A DNA stretch of 64,000 nt. Origin: Jaltomata sinuosa (Eukaryota > Streptophyta > Magnoliopsida > Solanales > Solanaceae). The translations under genes and the position numbers were made by a program. Location: positions 1-64,000 of the forward strand of contig QJPP01001718.1 in assembly GCA_003996215.1 (NCBI GenBank), written 5' to 3'. Below, piece after piece: positions 24,319 to 35,877 of the stretch. The notes under the pieces were generated by a model, which saw nothing but the letters and a program-made list of their open reading frames with translations, did no database searches and was not told the origin of the DNA. Each line of letters begins with the position of its first letter. The stretch's first letter is position 1.

Positions 24319-26911
24319 TATGAGTTATTAAATTGGCACCCAGAGTAAAAAATGATGTCAAAGTTCTAGTGGCAAGTTGCAGCGTGCTGGATTCACAACA
24401 GTTTATTATTAATAATGGCTAGCTTTCTGCACCAAAACCAAATAGACAGCACAGCTTCAAACGTGAAGTCCACAAATTTATGCTGGCTATAAATTTTTGA
24501 GAAAATTTCATAAAGGAAAATAGTTTAGCTCTATATTACGTAGCTTAGCAATGGTTTTAATATTTACATAACATAGCATATTTTTAAAATTTAATTTTTC
24601 TTTTTATAATAGATATGTCAACTTCTCAGTTTTTCTGATACGCAGATACAATTTTAAATAACTTTATCAATTTTTTCGGATACATATATAATTTTTTCTA
24701 ATACATAGATACAATTAATTGTATCAATATGTTTCAGTAAAAGAAGAAAATCAGATATATAAATCTGATATCAAAGATATAAGTATCTCGTATCAGAAAA
24801 ACTAGTATCAACTTAAATTTTTTCTTCAAATTTGGTATCACAAACTCAACTTCTCCCTCTGTCATCGGCTCCTTCTCCTTTGTATCACAAACTCAACTTC
24901 CGGCGTAATCTAATATAATTACTGTTCTGGTAAAATCTGGTATCACAAACTCAACTTCTACCTCCGTCATCGACTCCTTCTCTTTGTCACCTTCGCCTTA
25001 TCAAAACTCCGGCAGCCTATTTCATCCTCTTAGAAGCCCTAACATCACCATCTCCACCGTCATCGAAATTCGGCGGTCCTTTCGGCTCGATCAATCAAAC
25101 TCATTCTCATTCATTGAGCTCTTTATCACGCTCCCTATTGCGCTTCCGGTGCTTCTTCCCCCGATCCCTCGACTCCTTTTCTCTTTTTCTGTCGCAAGGG
25201 CAGATGGTGGTCCCCCTTACTATCTCTGTCACAAAGGCAAGGAGAAAGAACACTAAACAAGTTGTCAAGTGACTCATTTTAGTGAACATTTTTAATATAA
25301 GAAGAATATTTGGTTGATGGATATATTGACAATTGAGGTTATGAGTTTATATAGGGTTCTGGCGGCATTTTATACCATGGAATTAATCACGATGATCCTT
25401 GTTATGGTGGTTGTTCGGGCGGTTGTCACTCTATTGCTGGAGAAGTTGTTCGGCGATTTCTTTATGGTGGTGCGGCGACATTGTAAATAAGAGAAAATTA
25501 GATTTTATTTTTGGGATATAAAATAAAGGGTGAGTGAGGAGTGTATCTTAATAGGAGAATTTGTCAGGAAAAAGAAAACTCTTGTTGAGTTGTATAATTT
25601 TTTTAAACTATAGTTGTATTAAGTAGTTATACTATCTATGTTTGCCTAGTTAAGTAATTTTTCCTATTTTTTTCTGAAAATGTTTTCTACTTTATTTAAA
25701 AATTATTGTTTGGCCATAAAAATTTCTAATATTCTACAAGATTTATTGTTTAGTGAATTTTCCTTACTAGTTGTCTATGAGTGAAACATGTTGCCTAACG
25801 TGTTTCAGTGATGGTAATAGAAGCAGTAGTAAAGAACACAAATGGTTTTTACGTGAAAAACACCTGGCTCACAAAAGGTGTAAAAATCACGACCTGTACC
25901 ACTACAAGATTTAAATTCAACTTCACTAAACACAAATGAGCATCTCAAAGAAAGAAAGGTTACAATACTATGTAACCTAAGGAATTATAAACTCTAATTC
26001 CTAACAACACCAACCTCCCAAAGTTTTTGTTCCCAAGTCTTCGAGTTATCCCAACTTGAAGACACCAATCCTACTTCAGTTTATATGATTACAACTCAAA
26101 GAATAACTCCTAATACATCATTACTAAGACATTTAGCAAGACTCAGAGCTTACCGCCCCTTTAATAGTCTCAATTCTTGCCATGAATAAACAGTCTCTCT
26201 ATTGACATCTCAGAGTGTCGACTCCTTGCAAGCAACCTCGACAGAAAAGACAACAGTGGACGTGCTCCGACAATCTTGCCCGAGCCTCACTGCTTGACAT
26301 GACAAAATTTTGTCCTTGAAATATTACATCTAATTTAACTAAAAGGTGAATAGCACTTTTGATCCCTTAGTTATTGGTAAATTTTAAACTTACTATGTCC
26401 TTTTGATATCAGAGACAGAACCAGAATTTAAAGTTTATAGGTTTGAGATTCTAATTTTTTTAAGTTATTGGGTTCTAAACTAATGATTTGTAAATATTCA
26501 ACGAAATTTACTACAAATTCAAAGTTTGAACCAAAGTTGCTAGATTCTGCCGACCAGCAACCAACACACTGATCCACCCTGGTGATATCTGATGAGCATA
26601 TTTAAGCTTCACTTATTTGATATGTGCAATTTTGATTATTCACAAAATTTTCAGATTTATTAATTATTCCACAATTCAATTACTCATGTGTTATATTAAA
26701 ATTGTTACTATTATTTTATATTTGAACGTAATATATTTTAAAAATTAGTCCAAATTTAATATATTTCCTACCTACAGGAACCAAACACACATCTTTATTA
26801 TTTAAAGGTTAAAATGTGATGAATATATCATAAGAATCAAACCTAAAATTTATCAATGATTGAGAGATCAAAAATATATTCACCCTTTAGCAAAATTTCC
26901 TTCAAGTATAT
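24319..26911. other. Intergenic region upstream of P450 gene 1
   Basis: No gene is supported. The 90-codon frame at 24984-25256 and its antisense partner lack any recognisable domain. The direct repeat TATCACAAACTCAACTTC occurs three times (about 24835, 24890, 24940). The segment around 25860-25930 (GAAAAACACCTGGCTCACAA ... GTGTAAAAATCACGACC) resembles copia-type LTR remnants of Solanaceae, unverified. Confidence 0.4.
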
Positions 26912-27460
26912 GCTTATTCCAGTGGCGGAGTCAGGATTTTTGTCAAGGGTGTTCACATTTTTAAGACAATGGGTGAGTGAGAAAAGAAAGAAAATACTTT
27001 GCTAATTAGGTGATAATAAATACTTCTTCCTAGTAATGAACTGTGTTATTCTCGTATGACTCTTGATATGTTTATCAATCAATTTGTACTAAAAAAATCA
27101 AAAAAAAAAATCTCTTAATCTTTTGTGGCAACAAATACTAAAAAAAAATTAATTAGCAATTGCCTCATTTACAGTTATCAATAATATTGTGAACCATATT
27201 GAAGAAGAAGAAGGCTTACTAAGTGAAGTTGGTTGGTTGAGGCAGAGAAACCACAACTTCCACCCAATCTATCAACATAATCAATAGCTGAAAATTCCAA
27301 AAATCACCCTTCTTCCTGTTCATATCAACTCAATCAACTATCCAAAAAAGATCTCAAAACAAAAACTTATAAAATATTAGTGACTAAACTAAAGAAGGTG
27401 AAGTAGGACAAATATGTTTAGTGGTAATTTCATAGAAATATAGAATATGTTCACTGGTAA

Positions 27461-29890
27461 TTACAATTGCACTCGACGACACGTCATCCCTTGAAATGTT
27501 TTTATAATACACTCATTAGAAACATCTTTAAATATTCTTTTCTGTATATAAGACACTATGCAACCATCTAAGAATTCATCGCCCATTCGATTCCGCAAGT
27601 CATTCTTGATAAACTTCATTGCCGAGAAAGCCCTTTCAACTGTTGTAGTGGCAACGGGTAGAAGCAAAGCAAACTTCACTAGAAGAAATACAAGAGAATA
27701 GTTTAAATGCTTCTTTGTCTCAACTAACTTTCTTGAAAGTTCTCCAAGTCCACCTAAATTGGAGAACCTTTTATCATTATCACGAACATCCATAATGTAA
27801 TTAACAAGTTGATTCTCAAGATTCCTCAAGTTGAATCCATCAAAGTCATCAGGATATAATTCAGCCATTTTCACTATCTTCTTTATGTCAAAACTAGAAA
27901 ATGAATCAATTGGATTCAAGCAAGCTATTCCATTGAGCAAATCACTTGTCACTTCATTGAAACGGTCATTAAGTTCTTGTAGCTTCCAATCAATAATTTT
28001 ATAGAATACATTCACACGATAATGGTGCAAAGTAGTATAATCAACTACTTTACATCGTGATCTCCCAGAGTTAGCATATGGAGCATCATAATTGGGTAAT
28101 GAAATGTTATGCTTGATACAAAATGCATCTACCTTTTCCTTGAGTGAATCCCATCCAATATATTTTTTTAAAAGAGGATCCCATTCATTATCTCTTAAAG
28201 CTTGCAACCTTTTCTTTGCCACCTTTACAAGAATCATGGCATTTGCAATATCCTGCTCCTTTTTCTGTAATGACACATTAAGATCATATGTGATTCCTAA
28301 AACATCAGTAATCAAATGCAACAAGAAAATAGTGTCAAACGTTTGACAACTTCTGAGAAATCCCGATGCACTAGCTCTTTCTTTTGAAGTACTTGCATTT
28401 TCAACAAGAGTATCAAGTATATCAATAATAGAGGCAAAGCTACTAATAAAGTTTCCAAATGACTTGTAGTGAGATCCCCAATGAGTATCACCTGCTTTAA
28501 TAAGACCAAGTTCTTGATTCAAGCCTCTACCCGTTTCTAGTTCACCCATATACAATGCCTCTTGGAGTTTTTTTTTTTTTGAGATTCTCGAAATTCATCC
28601 ACACGTTTAAAAGAAGCTACCAACACATTCAAAATATTTGAAACCAATAGTACAAGTTCTCCCACTTGAACACACTTTTTAGAAAACGCGACAAGAGTGA
28701 GTTGAAGTGGATGAGCAAAACAATGAACAGAATGAGCCGATCTAATTTTTTGTCTAATCAAAGTTTTAAAACCACCTAGTTCACCTTGCATATTGCTTGC
28801 CCCATCATAACATTGCCCACGTACATAATATAAAGTCAAAGAATGGTGAGCAAGTACATTCACAATTGCTTTGTTTAAAGACAAAGCACTAGTATCTTTA
28901 ACATGAACAAGTCCAATAAATGCCTCCATCACAAATCCCTTTTTGTCAACATATCGTAAGCAAATAGTCATTTGTTCTTTGCGTGACACATCTCTAGATT
29001 CATCAACCAATAGAGCAAAGTAGTCACCATTTAGATCTTCTATTATAGCCTTAATTGTTTCAATTTTGCACGCAGTCACAATGTCTTTCTGGATATCATG
29101 AGAAGGCATTTTATTATTTTTTGGAGCTTTTTCTAACACATAAGGTTTAATTTCATCACATCTAGCCGCATACCAGGAAAGAACTTCAAGAAAATTACCC
29201 TTGTTCAATGACGATTCACTCTCATCATGACCGCGAAGTGCCAAACCTTGAATCAAGAGAAGTCTTACTACATCGATTGAAGCATTTAAGCGAACCCAAT
29301 ATTCATGCTTACTTTTATCATTCAACTTGTAAAATGCAGCCTGAATGGATTGTTCTTCTCACATTAGATCTTCACACTTTCTTTTGGATTGATTATGAAC
29401 GCTATTCGGTGGACCAATATGTGTAGCAAAGCTATCCTTTCTATGCCAATTCTTAAACCCTTTAGTCGAAAACACATCTCCATCACCTTGATGAATGCTT
29501 CCACCTTGAAATATATAACAAGGCAAACAATAAGCTATATCTGCACTTATACTATATTCACCAATCAGGATATTCATCAAACCATGCCGAAACAAAATGA
29601 CGTGGGGTTCCAAAAAAATCAGTTTGAGGGAACTGATGAGTCCGAGGTTGGCAAGGACGCTTTAGAATGTATGCCCTCCTTACCTCATCACGAATGTTTG
29701 GAAGATAACTCAAAATTGGAGGTCTCTCAGCCGGATCACTCTTTAGATCATTTACATCAAATTCTTATCTCTGAGAAGAGTGAAATGGTATTTCTATTTG
29801 GTCGACATTTTCATCTCGGCGTAGTTGATTTTGATTTTGAGATGCCGTACTTATTTTTGGTACTTTACGATAATATTTTTCCAAGCTCAT
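27461..29890 (-). pseudogene. hAT transposase pseudogene (TTF zinc finger / DUF4371 / hAT dimerisation)
   Basis: From an ATG at 29890 the reading begins MSLEKYYRKVPKISTA and can be followed as about 810 codons to the stop at 27461. Domains in order: a TTF-type zinc-finger region with DIAYCLPCYIF (about 29470-29560), a DUF4371-type catalytic region with LLVDESRDVSRKEQ and CYDGASNMQGELGG, and a C-terminal hAT dimerisation motif with TTTVERAFSAMKFIKNDLRN (about 27570-27645). This is the ZMYM1-like architecture of plant hATs. Four lesions are visible: TAA at 29765-29767 (codon 42), a 2-nt deletion near 29560, TGA at 29359-29361, and a frameshift in a T13 run at 28568-28580 (A13 on the coding strand). 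The last could be a sequencing error, but the rest make it a pseudogene. The plus-strand frame 29389-30003 is antisense to it. Confidence 0.88.
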
Positions 29891-30510
29891 TGAAATCCCA
29901 ATCTGAAATAACAGTCAAAGCACATCACACTTATTTAAAATCAGACATACAATACAAAAGTCAAGAATTCTTGAAACTAAGTTATATGTTATCAATTTTG
30001 TGAATAAGTGATCATTAATTATTTACTAAGAGAAATCAAACTATGAAATTACTCTGTCAAAGCAAAAAAAATGCACAAAAGTAATTTCAAAAAAAAAAAC
30101 TAAACTAAAAAAATGAAAGAATACCTTTTCTGCTCTTCACAAATCACACTGCAATGGTTATTGCGGAATAAATATAAAAGTGCCTCCGAACTTGTTAATT
30201 GCAGTGGCAACAATGATGTAGAGTACAAAAAAAGGGGCTTGAGTTTGACTGAACTGAGAAGGAGAAGCAAAGAAGGGTCCAGGGTAAAGGGTTTCTTACG
30301 AAAGGGAGAAAACAGAAAAGTGAAAAGAATTAGAGGTTTAGAATGAAGGGTAATTGGGACTTGGATAAAGGATTTTATTTTAATTGACTTTTATTATTTT
30401 TTAATATAAAAGGACAAAAGAAAACTTTTGATTTTTTTAACTAATACAAAGTGAAACAGAACCTTTTCAAATTCCATTCAAGTGAAAAAATATTTTTGTA
30501 AAAACATAGG

Positions 30511-30586
30511 ATGCTGGGCTCAAACCCACGCACTGACGCCCACGCATTGCAAGCGAAATTCGCAGACCCTTAGTCACTGAGCTATC
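30511..30586 (-). repeat. tRNA-like sequence inside the hAT element
   Basis: On the minus strand a 76-nt stretch starts GATAGCTCAGTGACTAAGG (compare Pol III box A TRGCNNAGTNGG) and ends with GGGTTTGAGCCC (compare box B GGTTCGANNCC). It is not a functional tRNA: the acceptor stem and anticodon arm do not pair convincingly. It may be a captured tRNA or SINE head. Confidence 0.5.
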
Positions 30587-30721
30587 ATTCTTTTCTGTAT
30601 CAAGGTTGTTCAACAATTAGTATATATCCCAAAAAATAAAATTTAACCTATATATCCGGAAAAAAATTTCAACGAAGGGTGACCACCCTTGGGTGGCTGT
30701 AGCTCCGCCCCTGGCTTATTC

Positions 30722-31322
30722 CTTCATTTCATTGCTATTATCTCCGGACTTTGTCTTGTGTTCTTTAATTCCTCTATTAATGCTCTTTGTCATAATTCAG
30801 TGAGAACGACGCCTTGCTGGATGAATTAAAGCCTGATTTGCCAAACAAAATCTATGTGAGGACCACAATTATTCTTGTCTTGAGGTTTGAGCATGAGTAC
30901 CATGCATGTAGGCAAAGAGACCTTAAATTTATTTAATATATATTTTATATATGTAATTTGATGTTTATCTTTATAACTTCTTAAAATGCAAAGTAGTTAA
31001 TTATATTTTGATGACCAATTTTTTCTCAATTAAAAATATAGTCAATTCGTGTAATTTTTCGTGAGAAATTGTTAATCTTAGTTAAGATCTTATTGATTTT
31101 AGTTTTGAAAATCTTTTTCCGACAGAGGCAACTATTGCAAAAGTTACTAAATTATTTTATAAACAATAGAAACATTTTAAAACCCAATTATGACTCCACC
31201 TAATTATTTTAGACTTCACTAATTGATTGAATATTATTACTGTGTCATCCTCTAATCACAATGTCTCCTACAACTTTTAATCCCAAAAATAGGCTAAGGT
31301 TATTGATATCATAATAATTATT
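30722..31322. other. Intergenic, no gene seen
   Basis: AT-rich sequence to the right of the hAT target duplication. No supportable feature. Confidence 0.45.
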
Positions 31323-31655
31323 AGGTCTTTATTTGGTAGGATGTATTAAAGATAAGAATACATATATAAGCCATAATATTATTTAATCCTTTGTTTGATA
31401 GGATTTTCAGTTTATGTATAAGTATAACTAATACATGCATTAGTTATACACCTTATTCAGTATTATAGGGTGTATAATTAATACATAGCAAACCATGATA
31501 TTAGCAATATAAATGTCATTCATACATGGATAAGCATGGTGAAAGACAGAGTTGTTCTTAATACACCAAGTCAAACAATGGATTAAAATTAATTTCAACA
31601 TTACTAAACCACCTTATTCAATACTATTCTTATACATTCTATCAAACGACCCTTT
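31323..31655. mobile_element. MITE with TTTGGTAGGATGTAT termini
   Basis: The left end GGTCTTTATTTGGTAGGATG and the inverted right end AAAGGGTCGTTTGATAGAAT form imperfect terminal inverted repeats. The centre holds a near-perfect palindrome around TATAACTAATACATGCATTA. Size and ends suggest a Tourist-like MITE; the target duplication is not resolved. Confidence 0.55.
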
Positions 31656-32040
31656 ACACTTTAAAGTACATTATGTTTAAGACAATACTTTTTCAAATCT
31701 AATCTTGAAAATTTAATTAGCTTGAGCTTGAAAAACGTCTATAAAGAGATACTTAAAGAATTGACGAAAATCTTACAACTCTAAATTTATAAACAAGATT
31801 GATTCAAGTTGAAATGAATTAGACAAAATTAAGAACTCGGAAGTAAGTTCAAATATAATTACCAAAAACTTTCGATCATAATTACATTAATCATATTTAT
31901 AAAAAGTAGCATAAATTTTAGAAATATGTGCATAATAATTTATAAAAAAAAAAATTGAGGACAAATTTTGGGGCCCTAATTTCTATTTTAGAGCTTAAAG
32001 TCACTGCTCTACTAGCTTTAGGCTTAAGCCGCTCTGGGCA
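31656..32040. other. Intergenic, no gene seen
   Basis: AT-rich sequence before the gypsy LTR. No supportable feature. Confidence 0.4.
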
Positions 32041-33191
32041 TGTAACGACCCTCAAGGTCGTTTTGCGATTTTTTATTTTCTTTTTTCGCTTGACCCTCCC
32101 CATACCCTTGGATTGGTATTTAAAACTTGCGGGGATGAGTGACATGACTTTTGTGGTAGTTGGATATGATTTGGAAGAGTCGAAGAGTTTTAAAAGTTTG
32201 GAATTTAAGGTAGTTGATAAAAGTCAACATTTGAGGTTAGAAAGATCATTTTCGAGTTCTGATGTTTCCATTAAGTTCAGAGGGTATTTTATGACTTTGT
32301 GGGATAGTTTGCTAGGGTCCCGAGGCACTCAAGAGTGATTTGGACCCTTGAGAAGAATTCTTGAGTTTTTTAAGTTTGGAGTTGATCACGATCAGGTTTT
32401 GATCAAGACGACCCCAATATGGAGATTTGACGATTTCATTAGGCCTGGAACGTGTTTTACTATTGACTTGCACTATTAGTTTATGTCGGAGGGTGTTCCG
32501 AATGAGTTGATAGAATTAAAACAAATTTGAAGCACGCCAAATTTTTCTAGTGTCTAGTGCGAGCGTTACCGGCACACTTGGTGCACGATTCCACTGAAGG
32601 GAGATTCTGGTCAACACCATTGGCGCACAAGGCGCGCGATCACAAGGGAAAGCGGGCGTAGGCAACGCAATCGCACAAGCAAGGCACAATCGCGCCAAAG
32701 AATGGCAGTGTATGCAGAGCGATTGCGCTGAAGGAGAGATTTTGCGTCAGGCGCTATCACGCTAAGCGTGTTAAAGCAACTAAAATCACACTTTTCAGCG
32801 ATGTTTCACTTTGTTCTACTATTTTTGGATTTCTAGAGCTCAAATTGGGATAATTTTTGGTGTCTTTTCTTTTTCATTGAAAGGGGGTAAGCTCCTAATC
32901 CCTAATTGGATGATTCCCGAGAAAATTGAATAGAAGGTGACTCTCAAGTCTCAAAATTAATTTTGGTGACATTGACCAAGAGTAATGGTCAAAGACACTT
33001 AAAAAATTAGTTAAGTTAATTGGGGACTCAATTAATATTTTTAAAACTTCTTAATCTTTTTAAAAATACAAAAAGACCCAACTCACCCAACTCAACTCCC
33101 CCCAATTCTCTTTCTTTTCCTCTCCCTTAACCGATCAAATTGGTTTCAAATTTTAAAAAATCTCATCTCCCAAAAGCTCTCAACTGTTAAG

Positions 33192-33235
33192 GACGATTTT
33201 GCTCTCTTCTTCTTCTTCTTCTTCTTCTTCTTCTC
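33192..33235. repeat. CTT trinucleotide microsatellite
   Basis: About 11 TTC units in a pyrimidine-rich stretch inside the presumed 5' leader of the protease gene. Confidence 0.9.
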
Positions 33236-34025
33236 TGTTATTTTCCCGACGAAACAGGGGAATCGATCTCCCTTTGCTCTCCTCTTTCTATCTCTTTTCA
33301 GGTAAAGTCTTCTCTTTTATTTGGTTCAAAAAGTTGAAAAGTTAGGATTTTTAAAAAGTTGGGGTTTTGATTAAAGAAGAAAAAGAAGAAGAACTGAAAC
33401 TGAAACTGTGGGTTGATGATTTTGTTGTTTTATGCTTAAAAATAAAAGAAACCCTAATTTGTGGTATTTGTTTACACTTGATATGATTCTATATTTGTAA
33501 ATAGTGTGTGTATCTTCAGTGAAATATGAATTTTTATTGTTGTTGTTATTCTTGTTCTTGAACATTGTTGTGAAAGTAGTAAAATTTTGATTTTTGCAAG
33601 TAATCTATTGCAACAGATTAGTTGATCTGTTTGAGAAAATAGCTGTTAAGATTTGAATTTTTATTGTGTCTTGAGTTGTTCTTGTTGTGTCTTGAGTTGT
33701 TCTTGTTGTGTCTTGTTGTTGTTCTTGTCTTGTGTTATTATTTTTAATGGAAGTAAAATTTTTGTTATTGTTGTTGTTGGAATCTGTTGCTACAGTTGTA
33801 GAAGGGTTTTGCATCTCAAAAAGTTAGGCTTTTTGAAAATAATATCTTTGGTTAATGTAAAAGAAGAAGACTTGAACTGAGTTAAGAAGAAGAAGAAGAC
33901 TTGAAATAAGTTAAGAAGAAGAAGACTTGAACTGAGTAAAGAAGAAGAAGATTTGAACTGAGTATTCTCCTCAAAGTTAGGGTTAATGTTGTTGTTGTTC
34001 TTGTTCTTGAACATTATGTTGGTGT

Positions 34026-35640
34026 TATTGGTGTTGTTGTATTGGTAAATGTTGGTGTTGTTGTTGTTTTGTTGATTTTATTGAATTTTGTTGGTGTTAT
34101 TGATGTTGTTTTATTGGTAAATGTTGGTGTTGTTGTTCTTGTATAGTGTTGCTCTTCAAAATTATTATTCAAGTGAGAAATGTTGATTTATGTTGATGTA
34201 TTATGTGGTAAAATTTTTGTTAATACCATAACAGATGTATAATATGTTGCAACAAATGCTTCATCTGTTGCAACATATTAAGCATATGTTGGAAATAACT
34301 ATACCATCTGTTGGTTTACTCTTATTATGTTTCCGACAGATGACCCATCTGTTGGAACATATGAGTCATATGTTGCAACAGATGAGTCATATGTTGGATG
34401 AAATCAAAGCAGTAGCTACTGCTTTAATTTCATCCAACAGATGGGTCATCTGTTCCATCAGATGGGTCATCTGTTAGAAACATAATAAGAGTAAACCAAC
34501 AGATGGTAAATGTTGGTGTTGTTGTTGTTTTGTTAATTTTATTGAATTTTGTTGGTGTTATTGATGTTGTTTTATTGGTAAATGTTGGTGTTGTTGTTCT
34601 TGTATGGTGTTGCTCTTCAAAATTGTTATTCAAGTGATAAATGTTGATGTTCTTGGTGTATTATGTGGTAAAATTTTTGTTAATACCATAACATATGTAT
34701 AATATGTTGCAATAAATGCTTCATCTGTTGCAACATATTAAGCATATGTTGGAAATAACTATACCATCTGTTGGTTTACTCTTATTATGTTTCCAACAGA
34801 TGACCCATCTGTTGGAACATATGAGTCATATGTTGCAACAGATGACTCATCTGTTGGAACAGATGAGTCATATGTTCCAACAGATGGTAAATGTTGGTGT
34901 TGTTGTTGTTTTGTTGATTTTATTGAATTTTGTTGGTGTTATTGATGTTGTTTTATTGGTAAATATTGGTGTTGTTGTTCTTGTATGGTGTTGCTCTTCA
35001 AAATTGTTATTCAAGTGATAAATGTTGATTTATGTTGATGTTCTTGGTGTATTATGTGGTAAATTTTTTGTTAATACCATAACATATGTATAATATGTTG
35101 CAACGTATTAAGCATATGTTGGAAATAACTATACCATCTGTTGGTTTACTCTTATTATGTTTCCAACATATGAGTCATATGTTGCAACATATGACTCATA
35201 TGTTGGAACAGATGAGTCATATGTTGGAACAGATGAGTCATATGTTGGATGAAATCAGAGCAGTAGCTACTGCTTTAATTTCATCTAACATATGAGTCAT
35301 ATGTTGCAACATATCACTCATATGTTGCAACATATGGTAAATGTTGGTGTTGTTGTTGTTTTGTTGATTTTATTGAATTTTGTTGGTGTTATTGATGTTG
35401 TTTTATTGGTAAATGTTGGTGTTGTTGTTCTTGTATGGTGTTGCTCTTCAAAATTGTTATTCAAGTGATAAATGTTGACTTATGTTGATGTTCTTGGTGT
35501 ATTATGTGGTAAATTTTTTGTTAATACCATAACATATGTATAATATGTTGCAACATATTAAGCATATGTTGGAAATAACTATACCATCTGTTGGTTTACT
35601 CTTATTATGTTTCCAACATATGACTCATCTGTTCCAACAG
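34026..35640. repeat. Macro-repeat of 380-450 bp, four copies
   Basis: Blocks starting near 34048, 34506, 34888 and 35337 each contain GGTAAATGTTGGTGTTGTTG, then GGTGTTGCTCTTCAAAATTG, TTAATACCATAACATATGTA, ATACCATCTGTTGGTTTACT, and then a variable run of the 21-bp minisatellite. A fifth copy is at 40466-40740, on the other side of the protease gene, in the same orientation. Copies differ mainly in minisatellite number. Confidence 0.85.
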
Positions 35641-35790
35641 ATGGGTCATCTGTTCCAACAGATGGGTCATCTGTTCCAACAGATGGGTCATCTGTTCCAA
35701 CATATGGGTCATCTGTTCCAACAGATGGGTCATCTGTTCCAACAGATGGGTCATCTGTTGGAACAGATGACCCATCTGTTGGAACAATTA
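34226..35790. repeat. Palindromic 21-bp minisatellite, cluster 1
   Basis: The unit is a 16-mer of the form AT(C/A)TGTT(GC/CC/GG)AACA(G/T)AT plus a 5-bp spacer (GAGTC, GACTC or GGGTC). Versions with a GC centre and matching arms (ATCTGTTGCAACAGAT, ATATGTTGCAACATAT) are perfect palindromes. Runs are separated by macro-repeat sequence. The longest run (35622-35790) has about eight units with GGGTC spacers and ends in an inverted copy. As 21 is a multiple of three, heptapeptide frames (MTHLLEQ-like) arise on both strands. Confidence 0.9.
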
Positions 35791-35877
35791 TTTGTACATT
35801 TTAAATTCATTGTTATCTTTTTTTTAATGATGCACAAATCAATCATTGACCTTTATTTTACTCTTGTTTGTAGATAA

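Larger units (their letters stand above)
26920..30713 (-). mobile_element. hAT transposon, structurally complete, coding region broken
   Basis: A 3794-bp element bounded by a perfect 8-bp target duplication GCTTATTC (26912-26919 and 30714-30721). Terminal inverted repeats are CAGTGGCGGAGTCAGG on the left and, read inverted, CAGGGGCGGAGCTACAG on the right. It carries one transposase gene on the minus strand (27461-29890) and a tRNA-like sequence near its right end (30511-30586). The 8-bp duplication and the CAGNGGCGGA ends identify the hAT superfamily. Confidence 0.93.
33302..35873 (+). other. Presumed 5'-UTR intron of the protease gene
   Basis: TTTTCAG|GTAAAG at 33301/33302 is a good donor after a pyrimidine-rich leader, and TTTGTAG at 35867-35873 is a good acceptor four bases before the start codon ATGGATCCC. 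The interval is filled with GTT-rich repeats, four copies of a 380-450-bp block and minisatellite cluster 1. This is inferred from splice motifs only. Confidence 0.5.

Noticed and set aside
24984..25289. Overlapping frames of 90 and 60 codons
   Set aside because: No recognisable motif, no splice partners and no similarity between neighbours; probably chance or an old transcribed fragment.
29389..30003. 204-codon plus-strand frame
   Set aside because: It is antisense to the N-terminal half of the hAT transposase, which shows real domain similarity on minus.
30511..30586. Functional tRNA gene
   Set aside because: Boxes A and B are recognisable, but the acceptor stem does not pair and no clear anticodon arm is formed; listed only as tRNA-like.
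34235..35877. Met/Leu/Gln heptad-repeat frames (MTHLLEQ, MSHMLQQ) that look like coiled coils
   Set aside because: The 21-bp minisatellite is a multiple of three and palindromic, so heptads appear on both strands. They lie in presumed introns and intergenic DNA.
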